A DNA stretch of 64,000 nucleotides from Welwitschia mirabilis. Taxonomy: Eukaryota > Gnetophyta > Gnetopsida > Welwitschiales. Position 1 is the stretch's first letter. Every line of letters begins with the position of its first letter. The notes beneath the pieces are model-generated. The model had not been told where the DNA came from and did no database searches. It saw nothing but the letters and a program-made list of their open reading frames with translations. The position numbers and the translations under genes were made by a program. Positions 33,003 to 44,888 of this stretch are shown here, one piece after another. The stretch is from positions 267,995,382 to 268,059,381 of the forward strand of contig JBOZIK010000001.1 in NCBI GenBank assembly GCA_051453625.1, read 5' to 3'.

Positions 33003-34744
33003 ACATAAAGAAATTTTGCAATTCGAGTTAAAGGACTTGGTTTGGAACTTATAAAAGCTATTATAAATGGACTAATGGAATTCCTCATTTTCTTTATAAT
33101 GTTTAAATTTGTAGAAAAATTAGGATCATATCTCAAGGCAAATTTGTAAACCTTGGTTGCAAAATCTACACTACTGGAATGTAGCCTTTTCTTTAAAGGT
33201 AATTTTGCAAATGGACAAGCAGAAGCACATAGAAATACTATCCCTTATACTAACTAGATATGGAGGAGCTTTGAAAACATTATTGTTGGGAGAAGAGTGA
33301 AGGTAAGGAGTGTGTTTATGGAATGGTTGATAAAGTGAAGTTTGAATAGTTGGACTAATTTAACACTATGTTTATAGACAGCAGGTAAGAAGTGATGGGA
33401 TTTTGAAGATAATGAAGAATGTGTTTGATTCTAAAATTGCATTGACACTATTTTAAGCTCTAGAAAGAGCTACATATCCTTTTGGTTTTTAATTAGGTTT
33501 TGTATATTATGAGTTGGGATGATCTAAGATAAAGGTTTTGAGTCTTTAAGTTCATAGTCAGGTCCTTTTTTAAATCTAGATTTCCATTAAAATCTTTTAT
33601 GTTTTTATCTTTAGACTTATTTATAACTATCATTAATTTCTTCACCTAAATAGATAACACTGGATGATTTGATAATATCCTGTGATGATTCATTAAATAG
33701 TGTGAAAGATACATCATTAATCATCATTATCAGTGTAAAATATTACAAAAAACAATACATGACATAAATATTTTTTTTTAGAAAATATAGATGTAATCCA
33801 ATTCTTGAAAATTAAAAACTCTACATGAGAATTTTATCAAGAATAAATCATGCCCTATGAACTCTATATTTGAAGAGATTTTTATTAGAAATTAATAGAT
33901 TTAGCTAGTGTGGTATGACTACATAATCATCACTAGATTTGGAGTGAGTAGTAGTTTAGTTGTAGGAACTTCATGAGAGGCATGATGAGCTATGAGAACC
34001 TATAAATGGTGCACCCCTTCCTTCGTCATTATTGGTAGTAATGCCTCCAAGAGAAACCTCAAATTTTTCCATTTCAATATAAGAGAAGGAAGGAAATGGT
34101 AATTCACATAATAGAAATGTTGACAAGGAGACTGAAATTTCTCATTAGTCTAGGTTCTTAACCCAATAATTTCTTCCAACTTCCTTAATTAGATTGTAAT
34201 ATAATAAACTTAAGATTTATGTTACTAAATGTTTAGCTCATCCTGTTACCGCTAACTATTTCAGTGGAATCTTAGAAAAGCCAAAGGAGAATAATAGAAT
34301 GTTATAAAAAGATAACTTGAAAGTTTTTTTCTAGTCTACAATGTAAAAGAAAATTGACCTCATCTCTATCATGACCATTGCTTAGTTCTTAAAAAGAGTT
34401 GAATTAAATAAAAAATAGAATATAAAAACTCAGATTTATTATCTTTCTAAAAGTATTAGTCAAAATTTTAATCATGAAATTATGTTTATGCTTCTCTCAG
34501 TGTGTTAAGAAAGAATTAGATCTTTTATTTGTCAAGATGTACTTCTCTACTATCTTTTATCCTCAAGGCTTCTTAGTTTTAATATTTAATTTTTTATACA
34601 GAAAAATGATGATGAAGTTATTATGAAATTGGAGGAGGAAATAAAAAATGAAGGAATCGTTCTTTCTTTTACTAGCTCTTGGTAAAATTAGAAAACTATC
34701 TTAAAAGAAAATTATTTTCATTCAAAGAAATGTGAGACTTTATT
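33003..34744. other. Interior of element C, unassigned
   Basis: No gag or pol motif and no host protein recognised on either strand. The stretch lies between the leader of C and the SF3B1 pseudogene and may hold other captured or untranslated sequence. Confidence 0.4.
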
Positions 34745-35665
34745 TTATCTCAAGCTCCATGATTATGAAGGAGGGTTGAAATTTGAAACCATTATGTAAA
34801 GGTATTTACTCATATAGGGATAAAGGTTTTGGCATCCCTTTTTTATGAAGGTGATTATGTTTATTATATTATTAATGGATGCAATGTATGTAAGTTACTA
34901 TACTAAAGAACTTATGATTATATTAATTCATGAAATTTAGTCTTCAAAGGAGAAAATAAAAAAGATTGTTCTAATGTGGAAGTGAACTATATAAGGTCAG
35001 ATATTATTTTATATTTTTGGGTCTAGTTCTTAGGGCTATGAAATTCATTATAAATATCATTAATACAACAAAGATAACTCCATACATCAAATATTTTCTA
35101 TGATTTTAATTTTAATTTTGAAAAAAAAAACATGAAATGGTTAAAGAGGATTGTATTAACCTTATCTATAGAGTAGCAAATACTAGAGCTAAGTTTGTAC
35201 TAGCTAAAGGATGGATGAAAATATGCTTTAAACTATTAAAAATATTAAAAGCACATACGAAGGACATTCAATAAGTCATAGTGAACACCTTTGATTACAT
35301 TGTAAAAGAAATTATACTAGAGAATGTGCTTGCAACATTACTAAACAACTTAAAGGTTCAAGAGTTCTAGAATCATGTGTGCATCATAATAGCTATTGCA
35401 AGTGAATTGAAAACTATTTACATTTCATAACTATTCTAGCTCTTATGAATGAATATCATGTTCAAAAATTGAATGTTAAGAATGGAGTGCTGAAATCACT
35501 TCTTTTCTTATTTGAATACATTAGAAAGATGGGAAAAGATTACATCTATGTTATTACTCCTCTACGTGAAGACACTCTTATGGAAGAGACTTAGTTCATG
35601 ATTAAAAACAACATTAATAGTGAAACACATGGTTTTGAATGACTTGAGTTCTTGATACTTTATTG
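34745..35665 (+). pseudogene. SF3B1: Splicing factor 3B subunit 1 (SF3B1/SF3b155) pseudogene fragment
   Basis: Intact SF3B1 is the large HEAT-repeat subunit of the U2 snRNP SF3b complex, which helps select intron branch points. Here only decayed C-terminal HEAT repeats are present. Readable blocks: MDAMYVSYYTKELMIILIHE (34,876), VEVNYIRSDI (34,979), then VLRAMKFIINIINTTKITPY (35,029), WMKICFKLLKILKAHTKDIQ (35,210), VNTFDYIVKEI, ENVLATLLNNLKVQE (35,316), [10 protein letters not shown] and [11 protein letters not shown] (35,477-35,565). Between the second and third block about 170 residues are missing, an internal deletion. No introns are visible, which fits the largely intronless plant SF3B1 gene, so this does not prove an RNA route. 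The signal stops at 35,665, where element G begins, and may resume at 55,858. It lies inside element C, in the same orientation as its LTR. Confidence 0.9.
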
Positions 35666-36639
35666 AAAAGCCTTTAATTTAGCTAGAATGATATACAAAA
35701 ATTAACCTATTTTAAAAAAATAATTAATAAAAAAAATTATATTACAAAAGTACTTAAAAAATGAAAGCTATATTACCACTTAAAAACTTTAGTCATTACT
35801 AATTTTTATACAGAGTTTACTTTTTTATGATTTTGACTCAAATAAAGAATCTCTTTATTAAATTAGAATACATTCTTTGTTAAGAATAACTATTCCTAAT
35901 AAAATGGTATTCTAATAATTAATCTACTATGAATAATATTTATAGGAAGTGGGGAATGAAAATAAAATAAAAAAAAAGAGAGAAAACATAGCCAAATTAT
36001 ATGTATTACTTATTTATAACTAATATATTATCTCAATATTAACTCTACCTAAGACTAATACTAAGAGCAAGAAAATAGTAACATGTAATTTTTTTAAATT
36101 ACCTACATAGTAACAAAAGGTTCTTTTAAAATATAAACTTATATTACTAACTAGAAAATATAGTAGTAAGAAATTTCCTATGTTTTTCACAATAGGTATA
36201 ATAGCTAGGAAGTCACTTTGTAGTTCTTCCATTATGAACTTTTTTACCTTCTACAAGTTGCTCAAAAGATCCTTGTATCTCCTTCACACTACATATTTAT
36301 AGGTACATCCTAAGTAATTTGTAATATCTTTTTTATGCCACCTATCCCTATCTTTCTAATGGTTTTCTTATGTTAGTAGGTATTTACTTCTTTTATGCCA
36401 CCTGTTTAATTGTTAAAACCATTTCCTTTTTTTTATAGCAAGGCTCCCAGTATTATTGTATTTGAATAATTGTCCTACAAAACCAAGTTAGCTATATGCA
36501 ATAATAAAATATCATAATAATGTTGTTTTAATTCATCATGACATATTACTAAACAACTATCATTTCATTCATTTCAGTAACAAAAAGAATAATAATGTAT
36601 GTAGATTTTTGATTTATTAGTTTTTCCTACAGTCAAACA
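35664..36639 (-). repeat. 3' LTR of element G
   Basis: About 976 bp, minus-strand start TGTTTGACTGTAGG at 36,639; aligns along its whole length with 54,887-55,857. Confidence 0.88.
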
Positions 36640-36656
36640 TTTGTTAGTCCCCTAAT
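36640..36656 (-). other. Polypurine tract of element G
   Basis: On the minus strand TTAGGGGACTAACAAA directly precedes the TG of the 3' LTR. Confidence 0.65.
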
Positions 36657-37395
36657 AATTTACATCGTTTATTTTATTATTTTATTTTATTTTTTATTCT
36701 TTTTTATTCATTTTCAACCTATGACTTTTTCATTTGTTCTAGCTATTTCATTACTTTGATTTAGCCTTTAAAAAGGGTCAAACCATCTAAATTTATATTT
36801 TTTTATTTAGATGGAGCTATATTAGGTATTTTCCCTTTAGATTATTTTTTATTTTTATTAGTTAGAACTTTTTTTGATTACATAGACTAAGAAGGAGGAG
36901 GATTTTCTAATTCATCTAATCCAGAAGAACACCCAACCATCCATCTTAAAGAAAATATCTAATAAATTTGATATCTTTATTCCTTTAAATGGTCTAAATT
37001 ATGCTTAGTAATGATGAAAGATAAATGTCTTTTTTGAAACCATCACAAACATGGGGAATTTGTTTTATTACTCTCTGATGCTATCTTTTAGCTGCTTCAG
37101 TCTTGGCATTGTCTATCTTCTTTAAGGCTTAGTTGGAAACCCTAGTGATTTTCTTTCGTCCTCCTTCTATATTTTGTATAATTTCATCAATAACTTTTTC
37201 ATAATTATCAAAGTAATAATATAGTTTTGAAGGATATAGGTGACTATTCCTTGGTACCTATAGTTTCTCATTTTCAAATCCTATTCTTTTTCCTAATTAG
37301 ACTTTTAGAAGTTTGTTTTGATATAGTATTCTACTCTTTTTCTTTTAAAGTATTTTAAATAGTTTAATTCACTAGGAGGAATTAAAACTTATTTG
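36657..37395 (-). other. 3' untranslated region of element G
   Basis: AT-rich, T-rich on the plus strand. No conserved motif recognised; short coding-like scraps on the minus strand cannot be assigned. Confidence 0.4.
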
Positions 37396-38020
37396 AGGGA
37401 TTTTGATATTTAATGCCCAATAGCTTTTACATCTACTAGAGTTATTTGGTGCAAAGCAGTTTGTAGAATTCTTTCTATAATTTGAGAAAATTCATTCTGC
37501 AATACTTTTATCAAACTCTGCTCAAGTAAAGAATAATCAATTTGTAAATATGTTTGTGAATTTGATTCCAATTTTTCTTTAAGGAAACCAATATTTCTTT
37601 CCAAAATTTCAATTCTCTCTTGCTTTATCTACACCTACTATAAAGCTTTTATCCATTTTTGTTTACATCTGTTATTTTATTCTTGAATTTTCATATTTTT
37701 TCATGCATTCCTCTCGAATCCATATGAATTTCCTCTAAATATTTCTTTTTTAGTGGAAGGGATGAGCTATTATTCATGAATGTAACAAATTCTTGCCATT
37801 TTTTAATGTTTTTAGCATTATAATGCTTATCTTAAGTTATATTCTTTAATAATTATAACAAAAAAATCTTATTTTTTAGTGGAGGGGAGATATAGTTTCT
37901 TCCTTTTTTCTTTGAGTTTGTTCTCTGAATCTTCTATTTAAGTCTAGGCATTATGCAAAGAGGACCCATCTATCCTTTGGAAGTAAAAAATGAGAGACTA
38001 ATTTCCTTTTTAATTGCTAC
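37396..38020 (-). pseudogene. Sense ORF remnant downstream of pol (element G)
   Basis: Coding-like minus-strand sequence with few interruptions: KKWQEFVTFMNNSSSLPLKK and YLEEIHMDSRGMHEKI (about 37,690-37,830), then after one shift KQERIEILERNIGFLKEKLE and NEFSQIIERILQTALHQI (37,410-37,625), ending at a stop after VKAIGH. The second half has heptad-like leucine/isoleucine spacing, consistent with a coiled coil. It lies between integrase and the 3' LTR, where Tat and Athila elements often carry extra or envelope-like ORFs. I recognise no family and see no membrane segment. Confidence 0.5.
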
Positions 38021-38888
38021 TTCTCTTCCTTAGCTTTATTATACTCCCATGCTAAAAAGAAATATTATATTTATAAAATTCATTTTTAATTTTTAAAAAT
38101 GTAATTCTATCCTTTATAACAAAATTTTAATCATGGAATTGATTTTTCTTTGATAGAAAGGTTGTCAAATAATTTATTGCAGCATACAAAGAATCCACCT
38201 TGTAATCTTCCATTGACTTAATAAAGGATTCACTTTCTTTTTGGAGTTTCAATTGCTATAAAGTAAATGAATCTATTTGTTCCCTTGTAGATTATTTAAC
38301 ATTGGTTAACTAGTTGAAGGTATTTCCTCTATTCCTGAAACACTGAAAGATGTCAAAATGATAATCCCAAACAATAATATAATATAGAGTTCTACATTGT
38401 TTCTATTTGTAGAAAAGAATTGTGGAATATTCTTACACAAAAGAATTCTTCCAATAAATGAATAAAATCCTAGTCTAACCTTCATAAGCCTTATAGTATT
38501 CTGATTCTAGAAAATAACTTGTAGAATTATTCAAAAATACTTTATCTACTGTTAATATTTTTACATAAAGGATCTTTGATGGTAATTGTTAAGCATAATT
38601 TTGGTATTCTCATCCTTTTTTACTTATTAGTTATAAGAGATAAGTTTGAAAACACTACTCTTAAAATAATGAATGATTTAGGATTCCTTACCTGATCAAT
38701 GTCTTCATTCTTATGTGTTTTTGTCAATAGTCTTTCATTGGATGGTAACCCAAAAATAATTCTTAATTCATCTAGTGAAATTTAAAGTGCTATGTTAATA
38801 ACTATGGAATATAATATTGGAGGTTCTTCTAAAAATCACACATTTTTATAAAAATAGTAGAGTTCCTCACTAATTTATTCCTCAAAAA
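38021..38888. other. Unassigned part of element G
   Basis: AT-rich, no recognisable motif, ends at the insertion site of element H. Confidence 0.4.
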
Positions 38889-38893
38889 AAGTT
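38889..38893. other. Target-site duplication of element H, left copy
   Basis: AAGTT, identical to 46,328-46,332. Confidence 0.88.
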
Positions 38894-40213
38894 TAATAGG
38901 ATTAAGAACCCTTGGAGGGAAGTGGGGAAGGGGTGAATATGTTCTTTCAAAAATTCAATAAATAATATGAGATTAATCAATATAAAAACAACTTACATTA
39001 AATATATTATTTTGTAAAGATCACAACAAGTTAAACCAATAAAAGTAAAGAATAAAAAAATAAAAGCTTAAAGTATGACTTTAATGCAAGCCGGATTTAT
39101 AGTGGTTCAAGAAACTCCCCTACTCCACTCTTGATGATCAGCTTCTCCCAAGCTAGATCTTGGATCTCTGTTACTCTACAAGGCATTCCAGGTTCACTTG
39201 TAACCTTTATAAGTTGACTTTTCTAGGCTAAGTCTCAACCTTTAAAATGGACTTTTCAAGGTTGATAGAAAATAGTGTAGTAATGTAGTGATGCCTCAAT
39301 AGCACGGATATCACTTGTTCTAAACACAATACAATAGATGAAGCTCTCCTCTTATAGAAATACATCACTGAGGCTCTAGATCTGACTTTGAATGAAGCAC
39401 ATATCATAATGAAAAATATCCTTGAGTTAGATATGTAAAAGCCAAGATACAACAATGTCAATGCACAGCTTAATCTTTCAGATCCAAATGATTTTTGCCA
39501 AATAAGAATAGTTCCAAAAGATCTTATTAGTCATCTATAGCTTAGCTATTTATAACAGAAGGCTATTAGGATTTATTACATTTTAATTATACCTCTAATG
39601 GCTAAAAAATGTTTATCTAATAGCTAGGTAACAGATACATAACATTTAGAAAAATTTCTTTTCTATATTATCTGATCGACTCCATAAAAATTCGGTCGAC
39701 CTCATGTGATGCCGTGAATTACATAGGTTATCCAAGAGAAAGATTTGGTTGCCTCAGGATTTGACGTCTCCTTGTCTAGTCAACCCCATGTAGGTTTAAT
39801 TGACCCCCATATGATTAAATCCATATTAGGTCTAGTCAACCCCTTTTCTCTCAGTTTAGAAATACCATCTGTCAGGTCCTCAAATCTAGTCGACCCCATA
39901 AAAATCTAATTAACCCCTTACCATTTGATTCAGGGACTCTAATTCTATAAGTTATAAGTCTGATTGACCTCATCAGAATTGGATCAACTCCTATGGATGT
40001 AGTGCATTTTCCTTTAATAGCTTTAGATGTAGTCAACTCCTTTAGGATCTAGTCAACCCCTCTAGAGGGTGAAATAATTAAGCAAGTTTTAAGTGCACAT
40101 TTTAGTTTCTTCTTTCAACCTACAAAAACATTAAATAATTTTGCACAAAATATACAACATTAGTTGTACAAAAGACATTAGTTTAATATCAATTAGTAAA
40201 ATATAATCCAATA
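38894..40213 (-). repeat. 3' LTR of element H
   Basis: 1,320 bp, aligns with 44,889-46,327. Plus-strand end ATAATCCAATA. U3 (39,670-40,070) holds about ten GTCGACC-type motif variants, including intact ones at 39,703 and 39,887. Confidence 0.92.
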
Positions 40214-40228
40214 ATCTCCTCCTTTTAT
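40214..40228 (-). other. Polypurine tract of element H
   Basis: Minus strand ATAAAAGGAGGAGAT immediately before the LTR, preceded by CCATCAAT as in D and F. Confidence 0.8.
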
Positions 40229-40869
40229 ATTGATGGTAAACAACTAAGTGATTTCAAGATTAAACAAATTTAAGCTCTTTCACGAAACAAATTTAAGGCA
40301 TATTATCATAATAAGAACTTCCCTTTTCACAAAGCCATATAAATAACATTAAGCAAAGGGAATAAGAAATATTTTTTAGACATTTTAAAAGCATTAGATT
40401 TTGAAAACACCATATTTTTCTCTTCCCCTTTGACATCAAGGGCAAAGAAAAGAAAGAGAGATAAAGAACTATAAGCCTTAGAAATGTGGTGGAAAATATC
40501 ATATTTTCTTCTCCTAACTTTATGCCATATATAAAAATAATAATCATAATAGAGTTTTAAAGAAAGTATGTAAATGAGATGATAATTTTCAATTCATAGT
40601 GTCCAAAAAGAAAACCAATTGGGATTTGGTTAAGATGATAAGATAAAATAAAACATTGGAATATTAAAAATTAATAGATAAAATTCCATAAAAATTATTA
40701 AGAGATCAAAACAAAACGGACAAGATAAATTAAGATCTTTTGTTTTGTTGCTGTGATAGCTATAGAATTTTAAGAAACTAGGCAATCATGTGTAAAACTA
40801 GTCAACCGATCTATTCTGGTCGACCAAATATCAAGTTCGGTTGACCGTCCTACAATTAACTATAGGATG
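40229..40869 (-). other. Post-pol spacer of element H
   Basis: About 640 bp without coding signal, containing GTCAACC/GTCGACC phrases at 40,800-40,850 that match the spacer in F. The extra ORF present in D and F is missing here. Confidence 0.6.
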
Positions 40870-42350
40870 ATGAGAGAACTCCCAGTTCATGTCTAAGACA
40901 AATAAAAGTATCAAAGTTAGGGGTTTGGTAAAAATATCTACTAATTATTGATCTGTAAATAAAAAATTCATAGATATATCCTTTTTTAACTTGATCATAA
41001 AGGAAATGATGTCTAAGTTCAATACGCTTTTTTCTTGAGTGCTAAACTGAATTTTTTGATATATTAATAGCACTTGTATTATCATAAAAAATAGGAACTT
41101 GTTCAAAAGTAACACCAAAATATTTCAACATTTCTTTTATCCACAAAAGATAAGTACAACAACTTCCTATAGCAATATATTCAGCTTCTACAATAGAGAG
41201 AGGAATACTGTTTTGTTTCTTACTTGTCCATCCTACTAGACATGAACCTAAAAGAAAATAATTTTTATTTGTGCTTTTTCTATCAGCTTTACATCTAGAT
41301 CAATCTACATCACTAAAACCTACAAGATTAAAATATGTTTTATTGGAATACTATAAGCCATAATTACATGTACCTTTTACATACCTGATTATTCTTTTTA
41401 CTGCTTGAAGATGTGATTATTTTGGATTGGATTAATATCTTGCACACACTCCAATACTAAATATAAAATTTAGCCTACTTGCAATCAAGTATAATAAACT
41501 ACCAATCATGCTTCTGTAAAGTTTTTAATCTACTAATTTACCATTTTCATCCAAACTTACTTTAAATGATGTAGACATAGGAGTACTAACTATCTTTGCA
41601 TTTTTTAAATCAAATTATTTGATTAAATCTCTTGCATATTTGGATTGAGAGACAAATATTCCATCTTGGAATTATTTAATCTGAAGTTTAAGAAACATTT
41701 TAACTTCACCAAGCATATTCATTTCAAACCGATTTATCATAATATTTGCAAATTCTTTTGATAACTTTTCACTTGAGGCACCAAAAATAATATCGTCTAC
41801 ATAAATCTGTATAATAATAAAATCATTTTTCAATTTCTTCATAAATAAAGTTTTATCTACATTCCTTGAACATATCCATTTTCATTTAAAAAAGTAGCTA
41901 GCTTTTCATACCATGCTCTTAGAGCTTGTTTTAATCCATATAAAGCTTTCTTAAGCCTATATACATGATCAGATTTATAAGGATTAATAAAACCTTGTAA
42001 TTATTCAAACATAAACTTATTCAATTAATGATCCATTTAGAAAGTCACTTTTTATGTCCATTTAATATACTTTAAAGTTCTTAAAGGCTGGAAAATATAA
42101 AAACATTCTAATGCTATCCAACCTTACAACAGGAGAAAAAGTATCTCTTACATCAATGCCTTTTNNNNNNNNNNNNNNNNNNNNNNNNNNNNNNNNNNNN
42201 NNNNNNNNNNNNNNNNNNNNNNNNNNNNNNNNNNNNNNNNNNNNNNNNNNNNNNNNNNNNNNNNTTCTAATGCTATCCAACCTTACAATAGGAGAAAAAG
42301 TATCTCTTACATCAATGCCTTTTATTTGGGTGTAGTCTTAAGCTACTAAT
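40870..42350 (-). pseudogene. Copia reverse transcriptase and RNase H (element H)
   Basis: Decayed but continuous RVT_2-type RT followed by RNase H. From right to left: GIDVRDTFSPVVRLDSIRMF (42,110-42,170; family D..eTFaPVaRleaIR), IKSDFLNGSL, KTLFMKKL, active site IQIYVDDIIFGASSEKLSKE (41,760-41,815) with both aspartates intact, FEMNMLGEVKMF, STPMSTSFKVSLDENGKLVD, YRSMIGSLLYL, then RNase H GSCLVGWTSKKQNSIPLSIV, EAEYIAIGSCC and TSAINISKNSV. About a dozen in-frame stops. A 100-N gap at 42,165-42,264 with a duplicated 59-bp flank interrupts the N-terminus; the protein reads on if one copy is dropped. Confidence 0.92.
42165..42264. other. Assembly gap (100 N) in RT
   Basis: The 59 bp before the gap (42,106-42,164) recur after it (42,265-42,323) with one difference, as expected of unmerged overlapping contig ends. 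Confidence 0.92.
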
Positions 42351-42779
42351 CTTGCTTTGTTTTTGATGATATTGTTTTCTTCATCACATTTATTCTTAAA
42401 TATCCATTTGGTACCAATAACTTTGGCCTCTCTACTAAGTTCCAAACATTGTTTCTTTTGAATTATTGTAACTCATTTGCATTGCCAGTATTCATTCTTC
42501 ATGAATTTCTGCTTCATCAAAGCTCTTGGGCTCTATACTTAAAAAATAACAAACATAAGCATACAAATTTTTCATATAACCTTTTATCTTTACTTTTGAA
42601 TTAATTTCTCTAATGATGGATTATATCAAATGATCTTTAAGAAGTTTAGGCTTTTTTGGAGTGCCTTCTTTTACTTGAATCTCATTTGTTTTGGTAGCAC
42701 ATTAATTTAATATGGGAATAATTGTGGTTATGGTTTATTCCTCATCTGTATAGTTTTTTTCTATGTTAATATTATTAAT

Positions 42780-43660
42780 TTAAAAATTTATTGATTCTTC
42801 TACTATTAAGCTTCTTTTATTGAAAACACAATAGGCTCTACCTCTCGTTGAGTATCCTAGAAAGATAGCTTTATCAGCTTTTGATTTAAACTTTCTCAAG
42901 TATTCTCTATCTTTTAGAACATAACATTTACTTCTGAAGACTTTAAAGTATGACACATTTGTTTGTCTTCCTATCCATAATTCATAAGGTGTTTTATCGG
43001 TACTGAGTTTAAGATATACTCTGTTGATAATATAACATATTGTGTCAACTGCTTCAGCCCAAAAAGATTTAGGTACTTTCTTATCATTTAACATAGTTTG
43101 AGCCATTTCTTGAAGAGATCTATTCTTTCTTTCAGCTATACCATTTTGTTGTAGTATTTTTGGAGTTAAAAACCGATGATCAATACCATTTTCAATGAAA
43201 TACTTCTTAAAAAAATGATGTTCAAATTCACCACCATGATCACTTCTTATTTTCTTTGTGGTATAATCTTTTTTGTTTTGAATCTTATTGCAAATTTCAA
43301 CAAAATTCTTGTAAGCTTTAGACTTATTGGTTAAGAAGACTATCCAAGTATATCTAGAGCAGTTATCAACCATTGTAAGGAAATAATGTTTTCTACCTAG
43401 ACTTCAAGTTTGAGTAGGTTTAACTAAATCCATATGAATAAGTTCTAATGGCATAGACGTGGAAGCTTGTGTTTTACTTTTATGAGAAGTCCTAATTTGT
43501 TTTCCCTTTTGGCATGCATCGCATAATCCTTGTTTTTCTATGTTTATCTTAGAAATTTCTCTAATGATATTCTCATAAATAATCATTTTTAATTGGCCAT
43601 AATTAACATGACCTAAACATTTATTCCACAACTTATCTTGAGGAACATTCTAAAAATAAC
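42780..43660 (-). pseudogene. Copia pre-integrase domain and integrase (element H)
   Basis: The pre-integrase His/Cys domain lies at 43,404-43,640 (LGHVNYGQLKM; GLCDACQKGKQIRTSHKSK), with first His changed (WNKCLGH, family WHrRlGH). The integrase core is open for 197 codons at 42,780-43,373: VDNCSRYTWIVFLTNKSK (first Asp present), IRSDHGGEFEHHF (second Asp), QQNGIAERKNRSLQEMAQTM (catalytic Glu), then PKSFWAEAVDTICYIINRV and KADKAIFLGYSTRGRAYCVF. All three catalytic acidic residues survive. The core is the longest intact coding stretch in the window, so H is relatively young. Confidence 0.93.
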
Positions 43661-43689
43661 ATGAAAAAAATGATTGATCGATGCTATAA

Positions 43690-44160
43690 ATATTATCTAT
43701 TGTATTAGCTCTAAAAATCACATCATTTGATTTTCTATGCATAATTTCACATTTTGATTTATCAAAAACTACCTTATGACCTTTCTCATAAATTTGACTA
43801 ATGTTTAGTAAATTATTCTTTAAACCACTTACATATAAAACTTCATTAATTCTAGGAAGGTTACCTCCATCAATGCTTCAAATGCCTTCTATTTTTTCTC
43901 TTCTATTATCTCCGAAAGTCACTTCTCCTCCATCAAAGTAGCCTAAATATTTGAATCTAAATTTTTCTCCTATCATGTGCCTTGAACATCTACTATTAAG
44001 ATACCATCTTGTGCTATTTGAGGCATTAAAAGCTATCTGAATTAACAAACTTTTAAAATAATTAGATTTTATCCATATAATCTTTCTAGACTTACATGGT
44101 ATACCTCCTTTAGGAATAAACTTAAATGAAAAGAAACTAACTAAGTTTGAAAACAACATT
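43690..44160 (-). pseudogene. Copia protease region (element H)
   Basis: Aspartic protease block near 43,985: WYLNSRCSRHMIGEKFRF where the family has WYLDSGCSrHMtG. The catalytic Asp is Asn and the Gly is Arg, both single G-to-A changes, so processing would fail. GGEVTFGDNRREKIEGI follows, then INEVLYVSGLK (family i.dVlyV.gLK) near 43,830 and a decayed tail toward the pre-integrase domain. Confidence 0.88.
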
Positions 44161-44318
44161 AATTTTCTAGCATTGCAAATGAGTTTTGAATGGTCTATTC
44201 CTTAACAGAAATGATAGATAACTTTCAAAGAGAACTTACCATCACTATTTACCTAATTTTACTATTTTTGTATTTTTAAAGAGATGAAACCAATGCCTAA
44301 TTTGCTTCTAACCAGTTT

Positions 44319-44640
44319 CTAAAATTTAATAATTTTTTCCAATTTGGTAGATCCATCTAAAAATTTATTAAAAGAATAAGATAATTCTTTTACCTGTAAA
44401 GTGAAATCAGAGTTTTTGGATTTTACTCTTTTGAGGCTTAATTCCATTTCTTCCTTTTCCTTGGTAAGGGATTTTGTAACCTTGTTTAAGTCATTTATCC
44501 TTCTAGCTGACTTTTCACATTCTTGATGCAACTCTTGATAGATGTCTTCCAAATCTTCTTGATCTTTAATTCTTCTATCATGGACATCATAAACTGATGT
44601 GTTTGGCATATATTATAAAGGAGGCACAAGTGACATAAAA
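44319..44640 (-). pseudogene. Copia gag, C-terminal coiled coil only (element H)
   Basis: An open stretch of 96 codons with a long coiled coil: DLEDIYQELHQECEKSARRI, NDLNKVTKSLTKEKEEMELS, LQVKELSYSFNKFLDGSTKL. This is the same C-terminal gag segment seen in D (11,340-11,510) and F (18,850-19,150). Only about 230 bp separate it from the primer-binding site, so the capsid domain and zinc knuckle (over 1 kb in F) are deleted. H therefore lacks capsid-forming capacity. Confidence 0.82.
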
Positions 44641-44871
44641 GAAAATCTCCTTTTTTTTATTATAATCTTGAATATTTCTTTTGTTTATTTTACTTGATTC
44701 CTATGTGTTTTCACTAGCTGTAGTTTATTTTTAAAAAATAGCCTTATGCTATCTAACATATATAAATAAAAGCACAAGTATCAAGGGAGGGCAAACTTAA
44801 AGAATCATAAAAAAGGACAACCATTAAGGGTTCTAAATCTAGATCAGCTAAGATCTAAGAAAATGACTTAA

Positions 44872-44888
44872 CCTACTTTAATACCAAA
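44872..44888 (-). other. Primer-binding site of element H
   Basis: Minus strand TTTGGTATTAAAGTAGG directly after the 5' LTR; initiator tRNA-Met type. Confidence 0.78.

Noticed and set aside
32687-33136. Long open frames of alternating Cys-Val, Thr-His or His-Thr on both strands
   Set aside because: They are translations of the (CA)n microsatellite and a run of N, not genes.
33003-34744. Searched for gag-pol of element C and the N-terminal half of SF3B1
   Set aside because: No block on either strand could be read with confidence.
36020-36232. 70-codon minus-strand ORF
   Set aside because: Inside the 3' LTR of element G; the matching frame in the other LTR is not open.
40293-40547. 84-codon minus-strand ORF in element H
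   Set aside because: Lies in the post-pol spacer and polypurine region; composition is that of AT-rich non-coding DNA and it has no counterpart in D or F.
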